From Rosa chinensis (Eukaryota; Streptophyta; Magnoliopsida; Rosales; Rosaceae): a DNA stretch of 64,000 nt. The first letter of the stretch is position 1; the number at the start of each line of letters is the position of its first letter. Shown here piece by piece: positions 18,695 to 29,831 of the stretch. The notes below the pieces were generated by a model. That model saw only the letters and a program-made list of their open reading frames with translations, was not told the origin of the DNA and made no database searches. The stretch is taken from NCBI RefSeq assembly GCF_002994745.2, contig NC_037093.1, positions 46,108,384 to 46,172,383 on the forward strand. Direction: 5' to 3'. Position numbers and translations under genes: made by a program.

Positions 18695-19934
18695 TAGGGG
18701 TGGATTCTGTTCCGATCAGTTTAGTTTTAGGCTGAAACCGAACCGAATTGAACTTTCGGTGAGGTTTTGCATTTTTCAGAAGTTGGAATCAAAAACCGAA
18801 CCGATCGGTTCAGTTCGGTTTTTTCAAATTTTTTTTTTTCTTTTCAATAAAACAGATTTTTTTTTTAAGTAAAAAAAAAAAATTTGGCAAGATAATGATA
18901 TAGAATTTGCTACCTCTACTTCTACCCATTTGGTATTGTAACTCAGGAACTTTTTTTTGTCTCTTCAAACCTATAATAATAATCCATACAACTAAGTTTA
19001 CAAGTTCACTAATGCATGCTTTATACTTCAATAGACAATAATCTAGACTCCATAGTTCATAATCAAACTTCAAAGCTTCATTATATGAAATGGTTGGCTT
19101 TGGTTCTCGTTTCGAATTCGATCAACTACATCAAACTTAGTTACTCTTATAAACCTATACTCCAAAAAGAAACCTCTATAAATTCAAAGAAATTATAAAA
19201 ACCGACCGTTGAATGCGATTATTACAATAAATTATGCGTGTGGTTAAAAATTTAGCCAATTCCACAATAGTTTCTAACCCGATCGGATTGGTCAACTGTA
19301 ATCACTTGTATGTTTTCTTGGTTGACCAATGGCGTGACGACCACGAAACGTTCTTATTTTTTAACATCACGTTTGTAAATATTTCATTGATGGATGTACG
19401 TTGACATAAGATAAAAATTTCAATTTTAATTACCAATACATTGGCCCATATAGGGGTCGTCAACGGGCCGGGCCGGGCCCGGGCCGGCCCATTCATAGCG
19501 GGCTTGGGCCGGGCCGAGCCGGGCCTTGCTATATTTTTAAATAATTGCGGGCCGGGCCGGGTCGGGCTTTATTAAAAATCAAAGGATCCAAGCCCGTCCA
19601 TATAAAGCGGGCCTTGCGGGCTTTTTCAGGCCGGGCCGGGCTTAGCCTTGCGGGCTTTTTTGGGCCGGGCCTTGCGGGCTTTATTTATAAATAAATATTT
19701 AAAGACACAAGTATTTTTTTTTTTAATCAAGCTTTGGAAATTCAATGGATAATGATCAAATACAACCAAAGATAACAATCTATATAACTATATTGTACCA
19801 AAAAAAATCTATATTTATATATAGATACTAATTTGTTGATAAAAAATTTTTAAAGACACTAATTTTTTATAAATCTATATTTATACATCATACACTCCAA
19901 AGAGCTACATATAGCAATTCAAAGAAAATGAGAA

Positions 19935-21605
19935 ACCGACCGTTGGATGAGTTTATTACAATAAATTATGAGTGTGGTAAAAAATTTAGCCAATTTCACC
20001 ATATTTTTGAATCCGATCGGATTGGTCAACCGTAGTCACTTATATGTTTTATTGGTTGACCGATGGCATGGCAACCGCGAAACGTGCTTATTTTTTCACA
20101 TCACGTTTGTATATATTCCATCGATGGATGTGCGTGGACATAAGATAAAAAAAAATTAATTTTAATTACAAACACATTGGACTATACCAATTTTATTCCT
20201 AAAGTTATATGACTTATACATTGCATTTAAATTGTTTAAGTTCATTCTAAAGCAACCATGAAGTGGAAAATGAATTCGGAGAAACCAACCGCTTGATGGA
20301 GAGATTGTAATGTTTTATGGTGGTTGCAGAAAATCCAGCCAATTTGGTTCACGTTTCGAATTCGATCAACTAGGTCAAACGTAGTTACTCTTATAAACCT
20401 ATATTTATATATCATACACTCCAAAGAGCAACCCCTATCAATTCAAAGAAAATGGAAAAACCAACCATTGGATGAGTTTATTACAATAAATTAAGAGTGT
20501 GGTAAAAAATTTAGCCAATTTCACCATATTTTTGAATCCGAACGGATTGGTCAACCGTAGTCACTTATATGTTTTATTGGTTGACCAATGCCGTGACAAC
20601 CGCGAAACGTGCTTATTTTTTCACATCACATTTGTATATATTCCATCAATGGATGTGCGTGGACATAAGATAAAAAAAATTAATTTTAATTACAAACACA
20701 TTGGTCTATACCAATTTTATTCCTAAAGTTGTATGACTTATACATTGCATTTAAATTGTTTAGGTTCATTCTAAAGCAACCATGAAGTAGAAAATGAATT
20801 CGGAGAAACCAACCGCTCGATGGAGAGATTGTAATGTTTTATGGTGATTGTAGAAAATCCAGCCAATTTGGTTATCGTTTCGAATTCGATCAACTAGATC
20901 AAACGTAGTTACTCATATAAATCTATATTTATATATCATACACTCCAAAGAGCAACCCCTATCAATTCAAAGAAAATGGAAAAACCGACCGTTGGATGAG
21001 TTTATTACAATAAATTATGAGTGTGGTAAAAAATTTAGCCAATTTCACCATATCTTCGAATCCGATCGGATTGGTCAACCGTAGTCACTTATATGTTTTA
21101 TTGGTTGACCGATGGCGTGGCAACCGCGAAACGTGCTTATTTTTTCACATCACGTTTGTATATATTCCATCAATGGATGTGCGTGGATATAAGATAAAAA
21201 AAATTAATTTTAATTACAAACACATTGATCTATACCAATTTTATTCCTATAGTTGTTTGACTTATACATTGCATTTAAATTGTTTAGGTTCATTCTAAAG
21301 CAACCATGAAGTAGAAAATGAATTCGGAGAAACCAACCGCTCGATGGAGAGATTGTAATGTTTTATGGTGGTTGTAGAAAATTTAGCCAATTTGGTTCTC
21401 GTTTCGAATTCGATCAACTAGGTCAAACGTAGTTACTCTTATAAACCTATATTTATATATCATACACTCTAAAGAACAACCCCTATCAATACAAAGAAAA
21501 TGGAAAAACCGACCGTTGGATGAGTTTATTACAATAAATTATGAGTGTGGTAAAAAATTTAGCCAATTTCACCATATTTTCGAATCCGATCGGATTGGTC
21601 AACCG
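19935..21605. repeat. Tandem array, 524-525 bp units with internal dimer structure
   Basis: Units begin at about 19935, 20460, 20984 and 21508, each opening with ACCGACCGTTGGATGAG or a one- to two-base variant. The spacing is 525, 524 and 524 bp. The fourth unit is cut at 21605. Related but more diverged copies flank the array at about 19080-19320 and 22420-22790. Within each unit the two halves are themselves similar: TCGAATCCGATCGGATTGG in the first half corresponds to TCGAATTCGATCAACTAGG in the second, each followed by TCAA then CGTAGTYACT. No protein-coding potential is apparent; the short open frames recur only because the unit repeats. Confidence 0.85.
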
Positions 21606-21664
21606 ATATGTAGAATATATATATGCACATATTTTATATAGAAGTATAATAGTATAAAAACTTC

Positions 21665-21717
<53 letters not shown>

Positions 21718-21971
21718 CTCTCTCTCTCTCTCTCTCTATATATATACACACACATATATATTAATATATATATATATATATATATATAAACACACACACA
21801 CATATATGATATATTGATATATATATATATATATATCTATATATATATATATATCTATATCTCTCTCTCTCTCTATATATATATATATAAACACACACAC
21901 ACACACAGATATATATATATATATATATATATCTATATATATATATAAACACACACACATATATGATATAT

Positions 21972-22007
<36 letters not shown>

Positions 22008-22030
22008 ACACACACAAATATATGTCTATA

Positions 22031-22070
<40 letters not shown>

Positions 22071-22106
22071 AACACACACACACATATAGATATATCTATA
22101 TATATA

Positions 22107-22145
<39 letters not shown>

Positions 22146-22172
22146 AACACACACACACACACACACACACAT
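21665..22172. repeat. Long compound CA/TA/TC microsatellite
   Basis: About 500 bases built almost only from alternating runs of CA, TA and TC dinucleotides. Open frames across it (alternating Tyr-Ile or Val-Cys) are low-complexity artefacts. Confidence 0.95.
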
Positions 22173-22889
22173 ATAATATTTTGCGGGCTTTTACGGTCCG
22201 GGCCTAGAGGGCTTTTACGGGCCGGGCCTAGCGGGCTTTTGGCGGGCCGGGCCTATGGGCCAGGCCGGGTTTTTGCGGGCTTTTTTGTGGGCCTCCATCG
22301 GCCCACCAAGGCGGGCTTTTGAGGGTTTTTTGACGGGCCGGGCCGGCGGGCCTCCATCGGCCCATTTGATCCGCGGACTTTTTGATGAGGCCTAGGCCGC
22401 CCATACCAATTTGCCTCCTAAAGTTGTATGACTTGTATATTGTATTTAAATTGTTGAGGTTCATTCTAAAGCAACCATGAAGTGGAAAATGATCGAATTT
22501 GGAGAAACCAACCGCTCGATGGAGAGATTGTAATGTTTTATGGTGGTTGTAAAAAAGTCCAGCCAATTTGGTTCTCATTTCGAATTCCATCAACTAGGTC
22601 AAACTTAGTTACTGTTATAAACCTATATTTATATATCAAACACTCCAAAGAGAAACCTCTATAAATTCAAAGAAAATGGAAAAACTGATTGTTGGATGCG
22701 ATTATTACAATAAATTATGCGTGTGGTAAAAACTTTAGCCAATTTCACAATAGTTTCGAATCCGATCGGATTGGTCAACCGTAGTCATGATATGTAGAAT
22801 ATATATACACATATTCTATATAGAAGTATGAGAAATTCCACACACACACACATATCTATCTATATGTGTGTGTGTATATATCTATATAG

Positions 22890-23600
22890 AGGCCCGATCA
22901 TAGGCGGACGTCCGCATTGTCGCTAAAGTGCAGACGTCGACACAGCAGCAGCTTCCAGGCGGCGACAGCAGCGCGCGGCTTGCAGGAGAGAGGCCGGAGG
23001 CATCCCGGACTGTTCTGGGCAGCGATTGAGGTTGCACGTTCTCCGCAGCGGCCGGACCTGCAACTGCAAGGTTCTGAGCAAAGCAGCAACCTCGTCGCCG
23101 GCGACTCGACCCGACTGCAGACCGGCTTCTCAGACCCCTAGCCCCGCCTCGAAGCTTGATCGAGGCCGTCTTTTCAAGATCACGGACGTCCGCTCTCGAA
23201 ATGCTCCATGTATATATATATATATATATATATAATGAATTTCCAGTTTTGACCCACTGTCCGATCACATTTTCACATCTTCACCGTTCAGTTTTTAGGT
23301 ATATATGAGTAGATCACTTCTGCAAATTTTCAGCCAAATTGATGATCGTTAACACATCGAAAACTGCAATTTACCATTATAAACACAAACGGTTCCGGTT
23401 CGACAGATTTGGTTCGTTCGTGTAAATTGCAGTTTTGGATGTCTTCAAGATCATCAATTTGGCTGAAAATTTGTAGAGATGATCTATACATTAGGACCTA
23501 AAAACTGAACGGTTAAGATGTGAAAATATGATCGAAAGTGGGTCAAATATGGAAATCCGTAACTTTTGTTTAGGTACGGATATCCGCACCTGAGCAATAT
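22890..23600. mobile_element. Foldback element with about 140-bp inverted arms
   Basis: An arm at 23235-23375 reappears as its reverse complement at 23418-23558. Matching blocks include TTTTCAGCCAAATTGATGAT against ATCATCAATTTGGCTGAAAA, CGTTCAGTTTTTAGG against CCTAAAAACTGAACG, and TTTTCACATCTT against AAGATGTGAAAA. The outer sequences carry short palindromes (CGGACGTCCG near 22902 and 23184, CGGATATCCG near 23576). A GC-rich stretch at 22900-23160 lies on the left only. No coding domain is recognised. It fits a foldback or MITE-type DNA transposon; outer borders are approximate. Confidence 0.65.
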
Positions 23601-23964
23601 ATATACTTTATAAAGTCCACCAATATTGGTAAAAAAAAAAGAAAAAACTAAACTTTTAGGTTCGGTTCGGTTTTTTTCTATTCGGCTTTGTTCGGTTTTC
23701 AATGCGGTTTTTTTTTTCGGTTTTCGGTTTTGCGAGCCCACCCCTATTAATAAAGACTGGCTTTTAGTACCTTTGCACTCGCATGCATCATGATGCATTG
23801 CTTGCCATACAAAACAGTGACTCTGCTTTTGTACGGTAAGATTTCCTTAATACATCAAGTTTTCATGGTTTGGTAAAGTCTCTTGGTTGTCAATTCAGAG
23901 ATCTGGAATTGAATCCATTCTTCATTAGGGTTTGGGATGGTAATAGAGTTACCTTCTTTGGCAG

Positions 23965-26149
23965 AAACCAGGTATTGGAGGCGAGGTAGTGCCACATCAG
24001 GATAACTCATTTCTTTATACCGAACCACAAACTTGCACAGGTTAATTTGTAGCTGGCCTTGGAAGACGCAACTATAGTAAATGGCTGCCTATGGGCTATT
24101 CCTAGATCTCAAAAGAGTAGAGTTCTCCTTCCGCCCTTTGCTTCCTTCTATATCTCCTTTCCTAACGACATCTTTGTCTATTTTGACATTTCTGCTTGAT
24201 GTGTTTGATGTAATCAAGTTTTCCTCTGATCTGTCTTTGTCTGGAATGAAGATGGCCTTGTTAGACGGTTTATTAGAGGTGAAGATGGTGTGACCTTTGA
24301 TCGGCCTTCCTCTGCGTATGATCCAAAAGATTTTGTGCCTATTGAAGTCAAAGCTGGGTCTTTAATTGTTATTCATGGTGATCTTATTCATCAAAGGTCA
24401 GTTACATTGTTTCTGTTGTTTCCGAAATGGAAGAGACATGTGATTTGTCTCCTTTGCTGGATGGTCTGAAAGGACTCTAGCTATTTGCCTTTTTCCTGTC
24501 AAATCATTGGATTACAGTTCGGAGAGCCAGTCTTTGAAGTCAAGGCATGCGTATAGCTTGCATGTGGTGGGTACAGATGGCTGCAAATGGGCTCCAGATA
24601 ATTGGTAAATTTTACATCGATAATTTCTAAGCTTTACATTTTGTTTTCGGAGTGACTTGTACAGTATACATTTTCTGGTTTCTCTAGCTTTGAAGTATGA
24701 ATCCCAACTATGAACTTTTGTGAATCAAACAAATTGCCGAGTGTACCAGTATCTAATGTGTTAAGAATAAGTGAAGGGTAGTTATTGTGAGGAAGCATTT
24801 TTATCTGTTTGTAATTATCTTCTCTTGGATGTTTGAAGTTCATGTGTTTGAATTTGTGGTGTTGGTTGACCAACCCTCTAACCTTTCAGAAACTATCATA
24901 CAAGTATGGAAAAACGTTCCAACTAAGAGATAATGGTAGGAGAAAAATGCTACCTGTGCAGGACAAAATTATGTAGTACAGAAGATGGTTTATTTTTCAC
25001 TTTTATGTTTTGTTGGCTATCTGCGCTCTTTTTATTGTAGGGATTTATGACATTGAGCTCTATGACTTTTGTCCGACTTAGAGGCCCTAGCTCAGAAATT
25101 GCACTGATTGAACTTCTCTGGTTCTGTGAGAGAAGATTTCTAGAGAGAGAGGGTCCTCCTTCTCTCTAGAAATCTTCTCTAGATCTGTCATTATTTTGAA
25201 AGTCCACCACCACTCCCACCCCACCCGCCACCACCTCTACCACTGCCCCCATCACCTTCACCTTCGTCTCCACCTTCACCCAACCTCTTTTCTCGACCAG
25301 ATCGATCTGCTCACTTCATCATTTACCACCTTCCTCTCTTTCCTCACCGGATATTTCCAGTGATGGAAAACTCCATGTTCACCACCATCTTCACCTCCTC
25401 TCCATCCCACGTTTTCTCCTTCTCCACAGACCAAATCTCCTCTCGAGTCACCAAATTTTTCTCTCTAAGTTCTACCCCTAAATCTGTTCATGCTTTCTTT
25501 GGACGGGATTGACTATGGTTGCTTCCAGATCTGCTTACTTCTCCACCACATCTAGGCAAGATTTCTCCCGTTGGTGGATTTTTGTCCACTTTAAAAAGGT
25601 TGTCCAGATTGCTTCGGCAATCACACCCACTACCGTTACTTTGTTTCTATTGGGCGTTCTTGAGCCCTGTGTGTGTTCCAACAGGTGGAGGAGGTGGCAT
25701 GATTTGTTTCTACGGCGGTGGCTTCTGTTCATGGAACAGCATGAATGCGGCGGGGGTATTTCTTTGCGGCAGCAGATTCGGTGGTTGTTTGATAGGATTA
25801 GGGTTTGTAATTTTTCTTTGGGCTTTTGGCTGTTAGCTGGGTTTGACCCATTGTGGGTTTTATTTTATGTTTAATGGGCCTATGTGCCTCATTTGCTGGG
25901 CCTATGTGCCTCTTTATCTGGGCCTATGTGCCTCTTTTGCTGGAGTCTTCTGGGGTCTTATGTACCTCTTGTATTTTGCTTGATCCTTTGGATCTTCTAA
26001 TACAATCATTGACCAAAAAAAAAAAAGAGGCCCTAGCTCAAATTTGTATGTTTCTTGTAGCTGTTAACTGATTTATCCTAAAGCCTATGGTTTTATCTTG
26101 AACCAAGATTCGGCGAAAGGTGCCACCAGAGCCCATCTATGTATCTTAA
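23965..26149 (+). pseudogene. Phytanoyl-CoA dioxygenase (PAHX-like) pseudogene, 3' half
   Basis: PAHX is a peroxisomal Fe(II)/2-oxoglutarate dioxygenase that hydroxylates phytanoyl-CoA. Exons seen: 23965-24116 ([20 protein letters not shown], with the H-x-D iron ligands HQD), 24252-24396 (NGLVRRFIRGEDGVTFDRPS through VIHGDLIHQ), 24518-24604/24605 ([10 protein letters not shown], supplying the distal His region, to APDNW) and 26108-26149 (IRRKVPPEPIYVS, stop). Lesions: after the codons for TCTG there is a 4-base insertion (TAAT), and the following Trp codon reads TAG; the donor after DNW lacks one G, so normal GT splicing would create a stop. The upstream half of the gene was not found; the repeat island lies there. 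The last intron is interrupted by a retroposon. Confidence 0.8.
25095..26025 (+). mobile_element. 931-bp LINE-like retroposon with 15-bp TSD
   Basis: The 15-mer AGAGGCCCTAGCTCA occurs at 25080-25094 and 26026-26040. The sequence between ends in a run of about 12 A. The 5' part is pyrimidine- and C-rich with CCACC repeats, like a plant LINE 5' UTR. The 3' part contains three GGGCCTATGTGCCTC-type repeats and then TTCTAATACAATCATTGACC before the A tail. No reverse transcriptase is recognisable, so it is either an internally deleted LINE or a non-autonomous partner. It lies in the last intron of the PAHX pseudogene. Confidence 0.85.
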
Positions 26150-27261
26150 CATGACCTGAAAGTTGATGTCTAGCTCGGTTTTGTAGTTTTGCAGCTCAAG
26201 CTGACACATCTATCTTCCTTACAAAACTTATGGTCTCACTGTAATCTATATTGCTTTCTCCGGATTTAGGTTCAAATAATGCAGATTACTAGAAATGTGA
26301 TCACATTATCTCCTACAATAAACAAATTTGTTAAGTATCATTGTGGATGTTCTTGCAACATGTTTAAATTGTAGAAGTTAAATGCAAATTTAATTTTACT
26401 TAGACAATCCTCGAGATTATACGTAACATCTGCTACTACAAAATTTTTCCCATGTCTTGTATATTTTCGGCTGGGAGAAACTGTCAGGATTAGTTCTTTA
26501 TGGATTTGTACACTAGGGTGTGAAAACTTTGGGGAAAAAAAAAAACAAAAAACAAAAAAATCCTATGAAGAGAAACCTCACTATTAGGCATAAACAAGCC
26601 CAATGACTTGCCCAACATTAGTTCAAAACACAAGTGATCAAGGTTATGGCCCATGGCCTATTTTGTACGGCTCTCTCACAGAAAGATATTCCAAATTCCC
26701 AAACTTATGGAAGCGGACCCAAAACTTACTCCCTAAAATAAAAAGGATTTCCAAGATCATGATTTTTCACTAAAAACTGTGGATACAAATTGCATGTTCT
26801 TACTTTCTCAATTAAGTCTCCTCTTTCTCAATCATGATTTTTGAGCAATTCTCCAACCGGTGGAACTCGAATATCTTAACCTGATTTTTTCTTTACTAGT
26901 TTCCAAAGTTTGAAGAAAATGCATAGAGAAAAAAGATGTCGGTGTTCTGTCAATTGGAAAGCCTTCTAAAAATCATTTACTACAGATGGTGAGCTTGTGA
27001 CACGTAACAATTTTAAGGAAAAAAAAATGATACTTACAAGGTTTGGCATGTTTTGGTAAGTCATGGAACCTTCAAACGTGCTAATAATCTGTTTGGAAAA
27101 GAAAGAAAAAATCTCTATGCATGCCTAAGCTTACCCATTCATAGAGCATGAATTCTCAAATTGACTGAAATATTAAAAGAAGTTATTGGACTATTTATAC
27201 TACAAGGGAAAACTCTTTTAAAGATAAAAATATAGGAGACGCAACTCATGTGCATCTATAA
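26150..27261. other. Intergenic, no feature seen
   Basis: AT-rich sequence with short homopolymer runs (for example A runs at 26534-26559). No exon, inverted repeat or transposon end was recognised. Confidence 0.4.
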
Positions 27262-27270
27262 TAACTATTA

Positions 27271-28144
27271 GGGAAAATTTTGGTAAGTTATGGACCCCTA
27301 CGAATTTTAGTACAGCAATTTTCAAAACATAAACTTTAGTACATGAGTTTTCAAAACCGACCCAGTAAACATACATGACTTCAATGACGCCATTAGTTTC
27401 GTGCCAGCTGTCGTATTTCAAGGGGTAAAATGGTCTCTTCAAATTTTTGACTCTGAGCACTCAGTCCTCTCTCTTCTCTTACTGTGGGCACCTAGCTCTC
27501 CCATCTCTCTTACTCTGGGCACAATCTCTCTCTCTATCTCTCTCTCTCTCACCTGTTTGCACAGTGCAGAGTGCAAGTAGCACCACCACCCTTTCAACAC
27601 AGCCTCCTACCATCACAACTGCCGACAACCACTGGTCCTCACAAAACGAATCGATCGAAAAGAGTAGCCTCCTATGATATTCTTTGCGCATAATTGTACT
27701 AAAACCCCAAATTGACTGTAACAAGAGTTGGATGAGGAGTACCTCGGCCGGAAACAGCTTGGTGCTTGGTTTTTGCAACTGGGTTTGCTCCGAAACGGCG
27801 GAAAGCAAGCATCTTGGAGGTGTGAAGTGGGTTCGGGGTAGCAAAGTCGGTGAGCGAGGTTTAGAGAGAGAGAGATCGAAAATCACAAATTCATCAATAG
27901 ATCTGACACTTGATGGCCATGAGCAGAGGCTTCTTAGGATTGGAGCCGGGTGGTGATCTTGCATAGCTAGACCGACAGGGCAGAGGCTGCATCTCCTCCA
28001 AGTTCCTGGGGCGGGTGGTGGGTCTAGGACGACCCAAAAAGCTCATTAATGACATGGTAAGTGGCAAAGAGCAGAGCCAGGAATGTGAAGAAGGTCGCTG
28101 GAGATAGGCCCGTGTAGACTACAATTACCTCCTTCAGTGTTTCC

Positions 28145-28240
<96 letters not shown>

Positions 28241-28468
28241 GAGAGGGAGAGTCAGAGAAAGTGAGGGAGAGGAAACCCTTGACAAATGAAAAAACCTATT
28301 CTGCCCTTCATTATGTGCGTAATGGCACGACGTCTAACGGAGTCATTGACGTCGTGTACGTATATTGGGTCGACTTCATATTTGATGTACCAAAGTTTAT
28401 GTTTTGGAAATTGCTGTACTGAAATTCGTAGTGGGCCTTACTTCAGATACTATTCATGAATTTTTCCC
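27271..28468. mobile_element. MULE-like element with 9-bp TSD
   Basis: The ends are GGGAAAATTTTGG on the left and AATTTTTCCC on the right. The first ~150 bases recur inverted at the other end: ACGAATTTTAGTACAGCAATTTTCAAAACATAAAC matches in reverse, with mismatches, the right arm at 28380-28430. The 9-mer TAACTATTA flanks it at 27262-27270 and 28469-28477. The interior holds a TC microsatellite (27520-27550), unassigned open frames on both strands (27479-27964), and a long GA microsatellite. No transposase is present. It shares its terminus with the element at 1994-2453, so the two are probably one family. Confidence 0.8.
28147..28251. repeat. Long GA microsatellite
   Basis: About 100 bases of near-perfect GA dinucleotide repeat with a few GG interruptions near the 3' end. 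Open frames through it are artefacts. Confidence 0.95.
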
Positions 28469-28890
28469 TAACTATTATGAGTGACAAAAATATATATTGG
28501 TTTGTCACCTAAAAGTCGTCAACATAAATTAGATTCAAATTATGTTTGCGAGACAAACTAATAAAGGGAGGAGACAATAAAATCAATTCACATACTCTCT
28601 CTCTCTCTCTACAGTTTTGAAATGCTAAACAATGCTCCTTAATTTTAAGCGGAAATACATGATGCCCTTGCTTGTTTCGATCAAGGACTGAAAAATCGAT
28701 AATATCCTCGAAATTTCCTTTTTTTTAGAGGCTCGATATATCTTTGACTTACCAAGAGAATTTCGTGAGAAATTTTAGAAATTTTGTAATATTTCAGGAA
28801 ATATTCGCAATTTTCATGATATTTCTAGAAATATTCAAAATTTTTGTGAAATTTTCCCTAAATTCCGAGATTATCGCCACCTCTCGCAAT

Positions 28891-29051
28891 TGTTAAGATA
28901 GTTCTTCATGTGTCGTTTATCAAGCTTAATTGCTTAATTGGTGTTAATTAGGGATAACTAGTTAATTAGTTACACCTGCATGAGTCTTTAGCTGGAGAGT
29001 TAGTGCCCTACAGCTGTGCTACACGTGGCACACTGTTATGCAATCTGGAAA

Positions 29052-29105
<54 letters not shown>

Positions 29106-29202
29106 TCTACTCATTGTAATTGTATCAGAACCAATATTCCACAAGTTGTTAGTAAAAATATCTCAGTTTCTCTCTTCCATTTTCTCTCTCACTAAGCTAA
29201 CA
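28891..29202 (+). repeat. 5' LTR of the copia element
   Basis: Starts TGTTAAGATAG and ends AAGCTAACA. It is longer than its partner because of an expanded TA microsatellite at 29059-29101. Confidence 0.9.
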
Positions 29203-29831
29203 TGGTATCAAAGCCAGGTTGCGACCTAGAGTTTGGTTATCGTTCTTGTGCTTCTTCAACTTGCTTCGTCTTCATTTCTCGCTTCTCTCTGCAAGTCTTG
29301 GTTCCGCGTTTGATTCTACTATCAAAGATAAGTGTTTTACTTCCTTGAACATGTTCATCTACGAATTTTCCTTGAAGAATCTACTAGAATATTGAAATTG
29401 TTTGCTTCGAAGCTTGGGATCTTGTTTCTATTGTGGCTAAGTTGCTTTAATTTTAGTTGCAATTGTTAAAAATGAAGAAAAACTCCACAGATCTGTGATA
29501 TTGTTGAGCTTTCGAAACCCTAAATCTTGAAAGATTATGAAATTGATGTGATATTGAGGTTTCAAAACCTGATGAGAAGTATAACTAGTAGTTCTTACAT
29601 AAATTCCTAAGATTTGTACTTATTTGTATGAAATTTTGGTTTATGAGGTTTGGAAACCGTGATATAAAGATTGTGAAGAAATGATTTGAAGAAGTGTGAT
29701 TCCTATGTGGTTATGAAACTCTAGCTTGTATCAGTTTGAGAAATAAACTGTTATCTGAGAAAGATTCATTGCTCAAGTCTTGCAAGCATAAAATTGTTAC
29801 TTGTTTTCCTGTGTTTTCATATATACACATT

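Larger units (their letters stand above)
19451..22398. mobile_element. GC-rich-ended element inside the repeat island
   Basis: It opens with TAGGGGTCGTCAACGGGCC and about 240 bases of GGGCCGGGCC-type sequence (19457-19690), and closes with the same GC-rich motif at 22183-22398. The left flank GGCCCATA (19443-19450) resembles the right flank CGCCCATA (22398-22405), 7 of 8 bases. Sequence on either side resumes the same repeat unit, consistent with insertion into one unit. The core is tandem repeat and microsatellite. No coding capacity. The family (hAT-like) is inferred from the TAGGGG start and 8-bp flank. Confidence 0.45.
18695..23746. mobile_element. Possible hAT-like composite insertion bounding the repeat island
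   Basis: The left border reads TAGGGGTGG and runs into CGGTTCGGTTTTTT-type sequence. The right border is the reverse complement, CCACCCCTA at 23738-23746, preceded by TTCGGTTTTCGGTTTTGCGAGC. TAGGGGTG ends with CGGTT-rich subtermini are common in plant hAT-like non-autonomous elements. The flanks (TTAAAGAT on the left, TTAATAAA on the right) match only partly, so the target duplication is unproven. The interior is a mosaic of the repeats described below. It could also be two unrelated elements. Confidence 0.35.

Noticed and set aside
20499..21298. Near-identical ~75-93 codon frames beginning MVKNLANFTIFLNPNG or similar
   Set aside because: They recur only because the 525-bp unit repeats. Unit-to-unit changes do not favour synonymous sites as far as I can see.
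21486..22322. Several open frames of 78-135 codons rich in Tyr-Ile or Val-Cys
   Set aside because: They are translations of CA/TA dinucleotide repeats and have no complex sequence.
22882..23268. 128-codon minus-strand frame, Arg/Ala-rich
   Set aside because: Lies over the GC-rich flank of a foldback element and a TA microsatellite; no homology recognised.
25509..25874. 121-codon plus-strand frame
   Set aside because: Sits inside the 931-bp retroposon and resembles no LINE protein; Trp/Leu richness without motifs suggests chance.
27479..27964. 161-codon minus-strand frame as a host gene
   Set aside because: It lies wholly inside a MULE-like element and runs into a TC microsatellite. Kept only as a possible capture to check.
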